Both the position numbers and the translations under genes were made by a program. A stretch of DNA of 64,000 bases, taken from contig NZ_CP043641.1 of assembly GCF_014217625.1 (NCBI RefSeq), positions 1,426,001 through 1,490,000 on the forward strand, in the 5' to 3' direction. Shown here piece by piece: positions 43,099-52,354 of the stretch. Under the pieces are notes generated by a model. The model was not told the origin of the DNA. It worked only from the letters and a program-made list of their open reading frames with translations, and searched no databases. Source of the stretch: Leifsonia shinshuensis. GTDB taxonomy: Bacteria; Actinomycetota; Actinomycetes; Actinomycetales; Microbacteriaceae. The stretch's first letter is position 1. Each line of letters begins with the position of its first letter.

Positions 43099-44520
43099 CT
43101 ACGAGTCGAAGCCGAGCCCCACCGCGTCCAGGGTCTTCTGGAGGACGTTGCGGCGTCCTTCGTTGTGGTCGGCGCGGTTCAGCGCCCACCGGCTCAGGTT
43201 GATGCCGGTGCTCGCCAGGGGCTCCGGCGGGAACGGGGTCGGCTTGCTGCGCACCATCCGCAGCTCGGTCAGCTCGGTCGGCGTGCCGCCCAGGAGGTCG
43301 AGCAGCACGCGCGCGGCGAACCGGGTGCTCCCGACGCCCAGCCCGGTGAACCCGCTCGCGTACGCGACACGTCCCTTGCGGGCGGTGCCGTAGAACGCGC
43401 AGAACCGGCTGCAGGTGTCGATCGCGCCGGCCCAGCGGTGCGTCGCCCGGATCCCCTCCAGCTGCGGGAACGTCGTCAGCAGATGGCCGGCCAGCCGCTC
43501 GAACGTCGCGCGGCGGTCCTCGTAGGCGGAATCGACGCGGCGGCCGTAGTGGTACACCGCGTCGTAGCCGCCGAACAGCAGCCGGTTGTCCTGGGAGAGC
43601 CGGTAGTAGTGGAACTGGTTGGCCATGTCGCTGAGGCCCTGCCGGTTGCTCCAGCCGATGTCGGCGAGCTGCGCGTCGCTCAGGGGCTCGGTCATCAGCA
43701 CGTAGTCGTAGACCGGGACGGTCATCAGCGCGTTGCGCTTGAGCAGCGACGGGAACACGTTGGTGGCGAGCACGACCCGGTCGGCGGTCACGACCGTGCC
43801 GTTGACCGGGAGGCGCACCGGGCCGGACCCGTCGGTCTGCACGCCGCCGACCGGTGAGCCCTCGTAGAGCTCGACGCCGAGCGCGTCGCAGGCGTCGGCG
43901 AGGCCGCGGGCCAGCTTGGCGGGATGCACGAGCGCGGCGTCGCGGCGGTTCCAGACCCCGGCGAGGTAGGTCGGCGAGTCCACCTCCTCGCGGACGGCCT
44001 CAACGTCCAGGTACTCCCCGTCGCCGTCGGCCGCGGCCTCCTCCGCCCAGGCGACCTGGTGCGGCTCGACCGCGACGTTCAGCAGGCCGGTGCGCTCGAA
44101 GTCGGCGTCGACGCGCAGCTCGGCGAGCGTGGTCTCGATGGCGTCGAGGTTCTCCCTGCCGAGCTGCTGGAGGCGGTCGAACTCCTTCGGGAACCGGCTG
44201 CGGCCGTTGGGCTCGCCGTGCGTCAGGCTGGCCTCGCAGAAGCCCCCGTTGCGCCCGGAGGCCGCCCAGCCGATCCGCTCGGCCTCCAGCAGCACCACCC
44301 GGCGGCCGGGATGCTCCTGCTTGGCGAGCAGGGCGGCCCAGAGGCCGAGGTAGCCGCCGCCCACGACCACGAGGTCGGCGCGGAACGGCTCCTCGACGGC
44401 GGGGCGCCGGGCGGCCGGCGCGTCGGCGATCCAGAAGGAGCCGTGCTCGCTGCCCTCCAGGAGGTGCGCGATCGCGGCGGCGGAGGGGGCGTGCCGTTCG
44501 AAGACGGTCGTGTGGGGCAT
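43099..44520 (-). CDS. FAD-dependent amine/amino-acid oxidase, DAO family (PuuB-like)
   Basis: A 473-aa flavoenzyme. The dinucleotide-binding motif is [15 protein letters not shown], followed by [19 protein letters not shown], typical of the PuuB/OrdL-like DAO group, which oxidises gamma-glutamylputrescine and other primary or secondary amines. The C-terminal block [18 protein letters not shown] is followed by [20 protein letters not shown]. The start ATG 44520 has AGGAG upstream; an upstream in-frame start at 44559 lacks a signal. It lies 35 nt after the ABC ATPase gene. It would deaminate the imported substrate to an aldehyde for the next gene product. Confidence 0.88.
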   Translation of the reverse strand: MPHTTVFERHAPSAAAIAHLLEGSEHGSFWIADAPAARRPAVEEPFRADLVVVGGGYLGLWAALLAKQEHPGRRVVLLEAERIGWAASGRNGGFCEASLTHGEPNGRSRFPKEFDRLQQLGRENLDAIETTLAELRVDADFERTGLLNVAVEPHQVAWAEEAAADGDGEYLDVEAVREEVDSPTYLAGVWNRRDAALVHPAKLARGLADACDALGVELYEGSPVGGVQTDGSGPVRLPVNGTVVTADRVVLATNVFPSLLKRNALMTVPVYDYVLMTEPLSDAQLADIGWSNRQGLSDMANQFHYYRLSQDNRLLFGGYDAVYHYGRRVDSAYEDRRATFERLAGHLLTTFPQLEGIRATHRWAGAIDTCSRFCAFYGTARKGRVAYASGFTGLGVGSTRFAARVLLDLLGGTPTELTELRMVRSKPTPFPPEPLASTGINLSRWALNRADHNEGRRNVLQKTLDAVGLGFDS

Positions 44521-44555
44521 GGAGCTCCTGTCGAAGGGATGGAGGGAACGGCCGC

Positions 44556-46181
44556 TCACGCGACCGGGTCGGGCTCGGCCCGCGGGACCGAGTCGAGCAG
44601 CAGCCGGGTGTACTCGTGCTGCGGGTCGGAGAGCAGGTCGACGGTGCGGCCGCTCTCGACGATCTCGCCGGAGCGCATCACCACCGTCCGCTCGCAGACC
44701 GTGCGCACGACGCCCAGGTTGTGGCTGATGAAGAGGACGGTCAGCCCGCGCTCGCGCCGGATGTCGGCGACCAGGTCGAGCACCTGCGCCTGCACCGAGA
44801 CGTCGAGCGCGCTGGTGGCCTCGTCCATGACGAGCAACGCCGGCTCGATCGCGAGCGCCCGGGCGATCGCGACCCGCTGCCGCTGCCCGCCGGACAGCGT
44901 GCGCGGCAGCGCCTGCGCGTGCGCCTCCACGAGCCCGACCTGCCCGAGCAGTCCGAGCACCTGCGAGCGCGCGCCGGCTGTGCTGAGGCCGGGATGGTGG
45001 AGGCGCAGCGCGTCCTCCACGGCACGGCCGGCCGTCATGCGCGGGTCGAGCGAGAGGTACGGGTCCTGGAACACCATCTGCACACGGCGCGCGTGCCGGA
45101 GCCGGTCGGTGCGCGTGCGCGGCCGTCCGGCCTGGGCGACGCCGTCGATCTGGACCGTCCCGGAGTCCGGCTGCTCCAGGCCCACGATCATGCGGGCCAG
45201 CGTCGACTTGCCCGACCCGGACTCCCCCACGACGCCGAGCGCCTCGCCGGCCGCGATGGCGATGGAGGCTCCGGCGACGGCACGCACCGGCCCTCGGCCG
45301 CGCACCTGGTAGGTCTTCGCGAGGTCGTGCACCTCCAGCACGGGAGGCCGCCCATCGGCTTCTCGCTCGCGCGGCTCGTCCCCGGTCACCTCGATGGTGG
45401 GCGTCGCCGCGACCAGCCGCTGCGTGTACGGGTTCTCCGGCTGGCGCAGCACCCGACCCGCCGAGCCCTGCTCGACGACCTTCCCCTCACGCATCACGTA
45501 GACGCGGTCGCAGAAGGCCGCGGCGAGCGTCAGGTCGTGGGTGATGAACAGCATCCCCATCGCCCGCCGGTCCCGCTGCTCGGCGAGCACGTCGAGGATC
45601 TGCGCCTGCGTCGTCACGTCGAGCGCCGTGGTCGGCTCGTCGCAGACCAGCAGCTTCGGCGAGCCGGCGAGGGCGCCGGCGATCATCACGCGCTGCAGCA
45701 TCCCGCCGGAGAACTCGTGCGGGTACTGCCGCAGGTGCTGCTCGGGGTGCGGCAGGTGCACGGCCTCCAGCAGCTCGACCGCGCGGGCGCGGGCCTCGGC
45801 GGCCGGGCGCCCCTCGCCGAGGCGCAGCGCCTCGGTGAGGTGGTCGCCGAGGGTGCGCATCGGGTTGATCCCGGCGCGCGGGTCCTGGAAGACCATCGCG
45901 GCGGTGCTGAGGCGCAGCCTCCGCAGCTCCGCGCGGCTCGCGGTCAGCACGTCAACGCCGTCGAGCCGCACGGCGCCGGTCGTCTCCGCGCGCTCGGGCA
46001 GCAGGCCGAGCACGGTGCGGGAGGTGAGGGACTTGCCGGAGCCCGACTCCCCCACCAGCCCGACGGTCTCGCCGTCGGCCACCGCGAGGTCGATGCCGTC
46101 GAGCAGCCGCCGGCCCTTCGCGCCCTTCGCCGTCGGCGGGAGGTCGAGAGTCAGTCCCGAGATCTCGAGCAGGGTCGTCAT
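44556..46181 (-). CDS. Oligopeptide/dipeptide ABC transporter, fused double ATPase (DppD-DppF)
   Basis: A 541-aa protein with two complete ABC ATPase domains in one chain. Domain 1 has Walker A GESGSGKS, signature FSGGMLQRV and Walker B LLVCDEPTT. Domain 2 has GESGSGKS, LSGGQRQRV and LLVMDEATS. Each domain also keeps the peptide-transporter style FQDPRAGINP and FQDPYLSLDP blocks. It powers the two permeases encoded just upstream. The start overlaps the DppC-like stop by 4 nt. A fused form is common in actinobacteria. Confidence 0.94.
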   Translation of the reverse strand: MTTLLEISGLTLDLPPTAKGAKGRRLLDGIDLAVADGETVGLVGESGSGKSLTSRTVLGLLPERAETTGAVRLDGVDVLTASRAELRRLRLSTAAMVFQDPRAGINPMRTLGDHLTEALRLGEGRPAAEARARAVELLEAVHLPHPEQHLRQYPHEFSGGMLQRVMIAGALAGSPKLLVCDEPTTALDVTTQAQILDVLAEQRDRRAMGMLFITHDLTLAAAFCDRVYVMREGKVVEQGSAGRVLRQPENPYTQRLVAATPTIEVTGDEPREREADGRPPVLEVHDLAKTYQVRGRGPVRAVAGASIAIAAGEALGVVGESGSGKSTLARMIVGLEQPDSGTVQIDGVAQAGRPRTRTDRLRHARRVQMVFQDPYLSLDPRMTAGRAVEDALRLHHPGLSTAGARSQVLGLLGQVGLVEAHAQALPRTLSGGQRQRVAIARALAIEPALLVMDEATSALDVSVQAQVLDLVADIRRERGLTVLFISHNLGVVRTVCERTVVMRSGEIVESGRTVDLLSDPQHEYTRLLLDSVPRAEPDPVA

Positions 46182-47044
46182 GCGAGGTTCCTTCCACCGA
46201 TCCGGTCCGAGAGCTCCTCGCCGATCACGTTCACAGCGACGACGACGATCACCACGGCGACGGCGGGCACGATCGCGGGCAGGAAGTACCCGCCGGCGAC
46301 GCCCGCCTGGGCCTCGTTGATCATCGCGCCCCAGTCGGCCGTCGGCGCCTGGACGCCGAGGCCGAGGAACGACAGGCCCGCGAGCTCGGCGAGCACGTAG
46401 CCGAAGTTCAGGGTGGACTGCGCACCGACGGTCGGCGCGACGTTGGGCAGCACCCTCCGCACGGCGATCCAGGACCCGGCGAATCCCTGCACCCGATATG
46501 CCGAGACGTAGGGCCGGGACCGCTCGGTCGCGACGAGCTGGCGGGTCAGCCGGGCCACGAACGGCGAGTACGCGATGCTCATCGCGATCACCGGGGCCAC
46601 CAGGCCCTTGCCGAACAGGGCGACCGCCATGATCGCGATGAGCAGCGACGGGAACGCGAACAGCACGTCGAAGACGCGGGCGAGCGTGGCGTCGAGCCAG
46701 CCTCCCCGCCAGCCGGCGACGAGCCCGAGCACGATGCCGAGCAGCGTGGACGCGATGACGACCAGGAGCGGCCCGAGCAGCGCCGTGCGGGCGCCGAAGA
46801 TCATCCGGCTGAGGGTGTCGCGGCCGAGCGCGTCGGCGCCGAGCCAGTGCGCGGGGCTCGGGTTCGCGTACACCGCGGAGAAGTCCACATGGTCGGGGTC
46901 GTACGGCGCGATGAACGGGGCGAAGATCGCCGCGAGCGCGATCACCGCGAGCACGATGAGCGCGACGGTGAAGCCGAGCCGGGCGGGCCTCCGAACGGTC
47001 GAGCGCATCACCTTCAGCGCGAGGGTCGGGGTCGGTGCGCTCAT
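46178..47044 (-). CDS. Oligopeptide/dipeptide ABC transporter permease (DppC type)
   Basis: A 288-aa permease with an N-terminal OppC-like segment (GFTVALIVLAVIALAAIFAPFIAPYDPDHVD, quoted in part), the expected external HWLGADALGRDTLSRMIFGAR block and about six spans. The EAA-type cytoplasmic loop AYRVQGFAGSWIAVRRVLPN contacts the ATPase. It overlaps both neighbours by 4 nt, so DppB, DppC and the ATPase are translationally coupled. The start is ATG 47044. Confidence 0.94.
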   Translation of the reverse strand: MSAPTPTLALKVMRSTVRRPARLGFTVALIVLAVIALAAIFAPFIAPYDPDHVDFSAVYANPSPAHWLGADALGRDTLSRMIFGARTALLGPLLVVIASTLLGIVLGLVAGWRGGWLDATLARVFDVLFAFPSLLIAIMAVALFGKGLVAPVIAMSIAYSPFVARLTRQLVATERSRPYVSAYRVQGFAGSWIAVRRVLPNVAPTVGAQSTLNFGYVLAELAGLSFLGLGVQAPTADWGAMINEAQAGVAGGYFLPAIVPAVAVVIVVVAVNVIGEELSDRIGGRNLA

Positions 47045-48009
47045 CGTCCGGCCTCCCCCGCCGCCGCGCGCGGGTCGATGACCGGCTCCAGCAGGTCCAC
47101 GATCGCGTTGACCACGATGAACGCGGTGACCACCAGCAGCACGATCGCCTGCACCACGGGGAAGTCCAGCCGGTCGACCGACTGCACGAGCAGCGAGCCC
47201 ATCCCGGAGATGCCGAACGCCGACTCCACGATGGAGGTCGCGACCAGCAGCCCGGCGACCAGCATGCCGCTGACCGTCAGGATCGGGCCGATCGCGTTGC
47301 GGAAGACATGGCGGCGGACGACCGTGGCGCGCTTCAGGCCGCGACTGGTCGCGACCTCCACGTGCTCGCGGCCGAGCTGCTCGACCATCGACATGCGCGT
47401 CACCTTTCCGATCAGGACCACGAAGACGATCGCCAGCGCGATCGACGGGAGCACCAGGTGGTAGGCCATGTCGAGGAACCCGGTCCCCGAGCCGAACGCC
47501 GGGAACCAGCCGAGCTGCACGGCGAAGACCGCGATCAGCACGATGGAGCCGACGAACGACGGGATGGCCCCGAGCACGGTCAGCAGGGTCAGGGTCGCCC
47601 GGTCGGCGAGCCGGCCGCGGTTGAGCGCGGCGACCGTGCCGGCGACGAGGCCGACGACGGTGATCATCAGGCCCGCCATCACGACGAGCCCGAGGGTCAC
47701 CGGCAGCCGGTCGCCGATCACGGTGGCGACGGACTGGCGGTACTGCAGCGAGCGGCCGAAGTCGCCGTGCAGCATCCCGCCGACCCAGTTCAGGTACTGC
47801 TGCCAGGGCGGCAGGTTCAGGCCGAACTCTGCGGTGACCTGGGCCACCGCCTCCGGGGACGGCTTGCGCCCCCGGAGGAGGAAGCTCACCGGGTTGCCGG
47901 GAACGAGGAAGCGGGAGAAGAAGACCAGGAGCGAGGCGAGGAACAGCGTCAGCAGGAGCGAGCCGAGCTTGCCCGCGACCCGCCGCGCTGCCGCCTTACC
48001 GCGCGCCAA
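47041..48009 (-). CDS. Oligopeptide/dipeptide ABC transporter permease (DppB type)
   Basis: A 322-aa permease of the DppB/OppB group, with about six spans, FFSRFLVPGNPVSFLLRG near the N-terminus and the EAA-type loop VATSRGLKRATVVRRHVFRNA. TTG 48009, inside the last codons of the binding-protein gene (14-nt overlap), is the only reasonable start for a full first span. No strong ribosome site is seen, which suggests translation coupled to the binding protein. Confidence 0.9.
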   Translation of the reverse strand: MARGKAAARRVAGKLGSLLLTLFLASLLVFFSRFLVPGNPVSFLLRGRKPSPEAVAQVTAEFGLNLPPWQQYLNWVGGMLHGDFGRSLQYRQSVATVIGDRLPVTLGLVVMAGLMITVVGLVAGTVAALNRGRLADRATLTLLTVLGAIPSFVGSIVLIAVFAVQLGWFPAFGSGTGFLDMAYHLVLPSIALAIVFVVLIGKVTRMSMVEQLGREHVEVATSRGLKRATVVRRHVFRNAIGPILTVSGMLVAGLLVATSIVESAFGISGMGSLLVQSVDRLDFPVVQAIVLLVVTAFIVVNAIVDLLEPVIDPRAAAGEAGR

Positions 48010-49645
48010 TCGTGGCCGCCCACGGGTAGTAGAGGAACGCCACCGACGGCGCCACTCCGGTGATCTTCTTACCGACGAACACCGTCATCGGACCCTGGAA
48101 GAGTGGCAGCCACGGGAGCTGCTGGTTCGCGATCTTCTGGAGCTCGGCCGACTTCTCGGCGCGCGCCTTCGGGTCGGCGATGGCCACCGCCTGGTCGACC
48201 AGCGCGTCGAAGCTCGGGTCGGACCAGTTGCCGTAGTTGCTGAACTGGCCGGTGCGCAGCACCCCGTACATCTCCAGCGGGTCGGGCGTGGAGAGGTACC
48301 AGGAGGTGTAGAACAGGTCGACGCCCTGGCGCGCGGTCGGGTCGGAGAACAGCGTGGTGTACGAGTCCGGCGTCATCGTCTGGATCTTCGCCTTGAGCCC
48401 GATCGACTCGGCGGCCGCGGCGGTGGCCTGCGCGACGACGCTGAAGTCGGCCCCCATCGGTGCGGTGCGGATGGTGATCGTCTTGCCGGTCGCTCCGGCC
48501 TTCTCGACCAGCTTCTTCGCCGCGGCGACGTCGTACTTGTAGGACTCGAGGCCGGAGAACGCCGCCTTCTTGGTCGCATCCGACGCCTCGCCCCACACCG
48601 ACTCGGTGGTGAGCGCGTTGGTGACCGAGCCGTAGCCCTTGACCGCGGCGTCCACGATGCCCTGGCGGTCCATCGCCATCAGCAGCGCCTTGCGGACGTT
48701 CACGTCACCGAGCGCGCCCTTCAGGTTGCCGACGATCAGGCTGCCCACCGCGGTGTTGAGTCCGAAGTAGAGCTTCCCGGCGCTGGAGGTGTTCAGCTTC
48801 TGGATGGCCTCGGTCGGCACCATCCAGCCGCCGTCCACCTGGCCGGAGGTCAGCGCGTTCACGCGGGCGTTCGGGTCGGTCATGAACAGGATCGTGACCT
48901 TGCCGGCCTTGGCCTTCAGCTTCGGGTCCCAGTACTTGTCGTAGCGGGTCAGTGTCACCGACTCGCCCGACTTCCACGAGGTGAGCTCGAACGGGCCTGT
49001 GCAGTTGACCAGTCCGGTCGAGTTGCCGTAGTTCTTGCCCTTCGCCGCGAGCGTCGCGGCGGACTCCACGACGCCGGCGGCGCCGCTGATCCCGAGGTTG
49101 AACTGCGAGTCCGGCTTGGTCAAGGTGACCGTGACCTCCATCGGCCCGGTCTGGTCGATGGACGCGACGTTCTGGTAGACGGAGAACCACGACGACCCCA
49201 CCGCGGGGTCGAGGTGACGGCGCATCGACGCGACGGCGTCGGCGGCGGTCATCGGGGTGCCGTCGTGGAAGGTGACGCCCGGTCGCATCTCGTAGACCCA
49301 CGTCGTGGGCGTCGGGTTGCTGTACGACTCGGCGAGCCCGGGCGAGATCGTGTAGTCCGGGTTCAGGCGCAGCATCGACTCGCAGACGTTGGAGAGCACC
49401 TGGTTGTCGGAGTAGTCGAACGCGTACGCGTAGTCGAGCGAGTACGGCTCGGAGTACGAGACCCAGGTGAACGAGTCGATGTCGCCGGAGGGCGCCGGGG
49501 TCTGGGCGGTGAGCTGGTAGGCCGGGTGGGCGCCGGACGACGAGGCGCCGGAGCCGGCGGGCGAGCACGCGGCGAGCGCGAGCCCGGAGGCGAGGACGAC
49601 CGCCGTCGTGAGGACGAGCCGGCGTCGGGTGCGGTGTCGAGGCAT
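47996..49645 (-). CDS. ABC transporter substrate-binding lipoprotein (SBP_bac_5)
   Basis: A 549-aa solute-binding protein of the peptide/nickel family 5. The lipobox LAAC places the lipidated residue at Cys27. Family 5 blocks include DNQVLSNVCESMLRLNPDYTISPGLAESY (quoted in part), TFHDGTPMTAADAVASMRR and VRKALLMAMDRQGIV. Family members bind peptides, nickel, opines or sugars, so the ligand is open. The start ATG 49645 has AGGAGG upstream. It lies 50 nt downstream of the amidohydrolase gene and feeds the adjacent permeases. Confidence 0.94.
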   Translation of the reverse strand: MPRHRTRRRLVLTTAVVLASGLALAACSPAGSGASSSGAHPAYQLTAQTPAPSGDIDSFTWVSYSEPYSLDYAYAFDYSDNQVLSNVCESMLRLNPDYTISPGLAESYSNPTPTTWVYEMRPGVTFHDGTPMTAADAVASMRRHLDPAVGSSWFSVYQNVASIDQTGPMEVTVTLTKPDSQFNLGISGAAGVVESAATLAAKGKNYGNSTGLVNCTGPFELTSWKSGESVTLTRYDKYWDPKLKAKAGKVTILFMTDPNARVNALTSGQVDGGWMVPTEAIQKLNTSSAGKLYFGLNTAVGSLIVGNLKGALGDVNVRKALLMAMDRQGIVDAAVKGYGSVTNALTTESVWGEASDATKKAAFSGLESYKYDVAAAKKLVEKAGATGKTITIRTAPMGADFSVVAQATAAAAESIGLKAKIQTMTPDSYTTLFSDPTARQGVDLFYTSWYLSTPDPLEMYGVLRTGQFSNYGNWSDPSFDALVDQAVAIADPKARAEKSAELQKIANQQLPWLPLFQGPMTVFVGKKITGVAPSVAFLYYPWAATIGAR

Positions 49646-49695
49646 TGCGTGATCCTCCTGTGCAGTGGGGGCGGTGGGGGTGGAGTGGTGACGGT

Positions 49696-51387
49696 TCAGA
49701 CGGCCGCGGTCGCGGCGTCCACCTGGTCGCGGACGTAGACCGGAGCGCCGCCGACCCAGGTGGAGACGACCGTGCTCTCGTGGATGCGGTCGGCCGGCAC
49801 GGCGAACGGGTTGGGTTCGATGACGACCAGGTCGGCGCGGTAGCCGGGGGCGATCGTGCCGGTGTCGTGGTCGCGGTGGTTCACGTACGCCGAGCCGGAC
49901 GTGTAGGCGGCGAAGGCGGTGGCGAGGTCGAGCCGCTGCTGCGCGCCTCCGAGCGGAGCGTCGGCCGAGCCTGGGGAGACGCGGTTGACGGCGATGTGGA
50001 TGGCGGCGATCGGGTCGGCGCTCGACACCGGCCAGTCGCTGCCGGCGGCGAGGCGGGCGCCGGCCCGGTCGAGGTCGCCGAACGGGTACTGCCTGGCCTC
50101 GAGCCCGTCCTTCAGGAACGGCAGCGTCAGCTCGTCGAGCTGCGTCTCGTGGCAGGCCCAGAGCGCCTGCAGGTTGGCGACGGCACCCAGCTCGGGGAAG
50201 CGCGCGGCGTCCTCTTCGGAGACCACCTGGAGGTGGGCGAGGTGGTGCCGGCCGTCGCTCGCGCCGTTGGCCGCGCGGGCGGCCTCCACCGCGTCCAGGG
50301 CCTCCTGCACGGCGCGGTCGCCGAGCGCGTGGAAGTGCACCTGGAAGCCGAGCCGGTCGAGCTCGGTCACGTACTCGGTGAGCCGGTCGGGGTCGATGAA
50401 GGACAGCCCGGAGTTCGCCGTCTCGTGGCCGTGCGCGTCGAGGTACGGCGACTTCATCGCCGCCGTGAAGTTCTCGGCGACGCCATCGACCATGATCTTG
50501 ACCGTGCCGAGGGTGAACCGGTCGTCCCCCAGCCGCTCGTACTCGTCGCGCCGCCGCACGATGGCGTCGAGCTGCTCGGCGCCGGTGTCGCGGAGCCACC
50601 ACTGCGCGCCGCGGACGTGCGCGATCAGGGTGTCCTCCTCCAGTGCCCGGCGGTACGCCGGCAGATTGGCCGGCATGGAGGCGACGACGCCGATCATCGC
50701 GTCCTGCCAGCCGGTGATGCCGAGCTTCAGCAGCTCGGACTGGGCGCGCAGCAGGCCGGCGTAGGCGAGGTCGGCGTCGATCGCGGGCTTGACCGCGTCG
50801 AACAGGTCGCCAGCGCCCTCGTGGAACGTGCCGGCCGGGAAGCCGTCGGCCTCCCGCTCGATGCGGCCGTCCACCGGGTCGGGTGTGCTCGCGTCGAGGC
50901 CGGCGAGCCGGATCGCGGCGGTGCTCGCCCAGAGGCTGTGGTGGTCGCGGCTGGCGACGAGCACCGGCCGGTCGCCCACGACGGCGTCGAGGAGGCCGCG
51001 CGCGGGGGCGCCGCCCGGGAAGTGGTCCATCGACCAGCCGCCGCCGAGGATCCAGGCGCTCGTGTCGTCCGTCGCCGGATGCTCCGCCGCGTACTCGGCG
51101 ACCCGGCGCAGCGTGTCCGCCGCGTCGGCCGAGTCGGCCAGCGAGCACTGCAGCAGCTCGACGCCGCCGCCGACCGGGTGGATGTGCGCGTCCTGGAAGC
51201 CCGGGCTGAGCAGCGCGCCGCGCAGGTCGACCACCTCGGTGGCCGGTCCGCGGTGGGCCGGCACCGACTCCTGCGGCACCAGCCCGAGGATGCGGCCGTC
51301 GCCGATCAGCACGGCATGGCCGGCGACCGGCTGCCCTGTCCCGGTGAAGATCTGACCTCCGGTCAGGATCACGTCTGCGTCGGCCAT
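49696..51387 (-). CDS. Amidohydrolase (YtcJ/NfdA-like)
   Basis: A 563-aa metal-dependent amidohydrolase of the YtcJ group, which removes N-substituted formamides or similar amides. The N-terminal beta-sandwich LTGGQIFTGTG is followed by the metal motif DAHIHPVGGG. Later blocks are FHEGAG, VKIMVDGVAENF, HFHALGDRAVQEALDAVE and AGSDWPVSSADP, where the last Asp is a metal or proton ligand. The start is ATG 51387. It is the first gene of the seven-gene operon, directly behind the TTGACA-N18-TACCAT promoter and the TetR operator, so it may act on the transported compound in the cytoplasm. Confidence 0.92.
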   Translation of the reverse strand: MADADVILTGGQIFTGTGQPVAGHAVLIGDGRILGLVPQESVPAHRGPATEVVDLRGALLSPGFQDAHIHPVGGGVELLQCSLADSADAADTLRRVAEYAAEHPATDDTSAWILGGGWSMDHFPGGAPARGLLDAVVGDRPVLVASRDHHSLWASTAAIRLAGLDASTPDPVDGRIEREADGFPAGTFHEGAGDLFDAVKPAIDADLAYAGLLRAQSELLKLGITGWQDAMIGVVASMPANLPAYRRALEEDTLIAHVRGAQWWLRDTGAEQLDAIVRRRDEYERLGDDRFTLGTVKIMVDGVAENFTAAMKSPYLDAHGHETANSGLSFIDPDRLTEYVTELDRLGFQVHFHALGDRAVQEALDAVEAARAANGASDGRHHLAHLQVVSEEDAARFPELGAVANLQALWACHETQLDELTLPFLKDGLEARQYPFGDLDRAGARLAAGSDWPVSSADPIAAIHIAVNRVSPGSADAPLGGAQQRLDLATAFAAYTSGSAYVNHRDHDTGTIAPGYRADLVVIEPNPFAVPADRIHESTVVSTWVGGAPVYVRDQVDAATAAV

Positions 51388-51426
51388 CGCCCTGGTTTCC
51401 CTTCGTCATCGAGTGGATCGAGCCCG

Positions 51427-51490
51427 ATGGTAGAAGAAGATCAACAGCAATGTCAACACTGCTGACATTGCTGTTGGCATGGGCTAGGGT
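51427..51490. promoter_or_regulatory. Divergent promoters of catabolic operon and TetR gene
   Basis: Leftward: TTGACA (- strand, 51456-51451), 18-nt spacer, TACCAT (51432-51427). Rightward: CTGACA (51462-51467), 17-nt spacer, TAGGGT (51485-51490), 6 nt before GTG 51497. Both -35 boxes fall inside the inverted repeat at 51442-51476. Confidence 0.75.
51442..51476. promoter_or_regulatory. TetR-type operator, perfect 14-bp inverted repeat
   Basis: CAACAGCAATGTCA (51442-51455), a 7-nt spacer (acactgc), and the exact complement TGACATTGCTGTTG (51463-51476). It covers the -35 boxes of both divergent promoters, so a bound repressor would block both. The adjacent TetR protein is the obvious ligand. 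Confidence 0.85.
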
Positions 51491-51496
51491 TGGCGT

Positions 51497-52180
51497 GTGA
51501 CTGAAGCGATGACGCACGACCACTCGAAGCGCCTCGATCGCGCCACGATCGTCAAGGCCGGGCTGGAGATCGCCTCCGACCCGCGCACCGCCACGATCTC
51601 CATCCGCGCGCTCGGCTCGGCGCTCGGCGTCGACCCGACCGCCGTGTACCGCCACTTCCGCGGCAAGGACGACCTGATGAAGGCCCTGCTGGACGAGGTG
51701 CAGGCCGTCGCGCTCGCGCAGCTCTCAGCGGACTCGGGAGCGTGGCGCGACCGCCTCCGCTCCCTGTCGCTCGCGACGCTCGGCACCTTCGTGCAGTACC
51801 CCGCGATCGCTCTGGAGGCCACCGTCCTCACGACCAACGGCCCGGCGGAGCTCGCGACCATCGAGTACATCCTCGCCGCCTTCGCGGAGGCCGGCCTCAG
51901 CGGCTCGGACCTGGTCCGCCACTACGCGCTCTTCGCCTCGTACGTGCTGTCGGAGGCCGCCGGCATCGCCCGTGGCCGCACCACCCCCTCGGCGTCGAGC
52001 GACGACACCCGCGTGAGCAACGCCTGGTTCGAGGGCCCCCTGCTGGTCGACCCGCTCGTCCACTCGCACATCGCGTCGGTCGCGGCGGAGCTCCGCGACC
52101 TGCGGGACGAGGACATCTTCCGGATGGGCGTGGACGCCATCCTCGACTCGGCGGAGCGCGCCGCGGCCGGCGGCGCTTGA
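51497..52180 (+). CDS. TetR/AcrR family transcriptional regulator
   Basis: A 227-aa repressor. The N-terminal HTH is DRATIVKAGLEIASD followed by ISIRALGSALGVDPTAVYRHFRGKDDLMKAL (quoted in part), and the C-terminal region is of the TetR_C type that binds ligand and dimerises. It is divergent from the catabolic operon and has a perfect palindrome over both promoters, so it most likely represses that operon and itself, with the transported compound or a metabolite as inducer. The start is GTG 51497, 6 nt after the TAGGGT -10 (leaderless); ATG 51509 is an alternative. Confidence 0.93.
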   Translation: MTEAMTHDHSKRLDRATIVKAGLEIASDPRTATISIRALGSALGVDPTAVYRHFRGKDDLMKALLDEVQAVALAQLSADSGAWRDRLRSLSLATLGTFVQYPAIALEATVLTTNGPAELATIEYILAAFAEAGLSGSDLVRHYALFASYVLSEAAGIARGRTTPSASSDDTRVSNAWFEGPLLVDPLVHSHIASVAAELRDLRDEDIFRMGVDAILDSAERAAAGGA

Positions 52181-52295
52181 CGCGCCCCTCCCGCAGGAGA
52201 TTCCGGGCGCAACGCCGACCGGCTTCCTTCGGAAGGTCGCTCGGAAGGAGATCCAGTCGAGTCTTCCTTCCTCCGCCAGCGACTCCCGCACTCGT

Positions 52296-52336
52296 GCCGA
52301 ATCGCGGCTCTCGCGGCGCCAGAGGCGCGATTCGGC
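52296..52336. repeat. Intergenic palindrome, family 2
   Basis: Arms gccgaatcgcg (52296-52306) and its complement (52326-52336) with a 19-nt loop that can extend the stem by four pairs (ctct/agag). It lies between the convergent TetR and APC permease genes. It shares tcgtgccgaat with the repeat at 38601-38658. Confidence 0.8.
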
Positions 52337-52354
52337 TCGAATGTTCGCGTGCGC

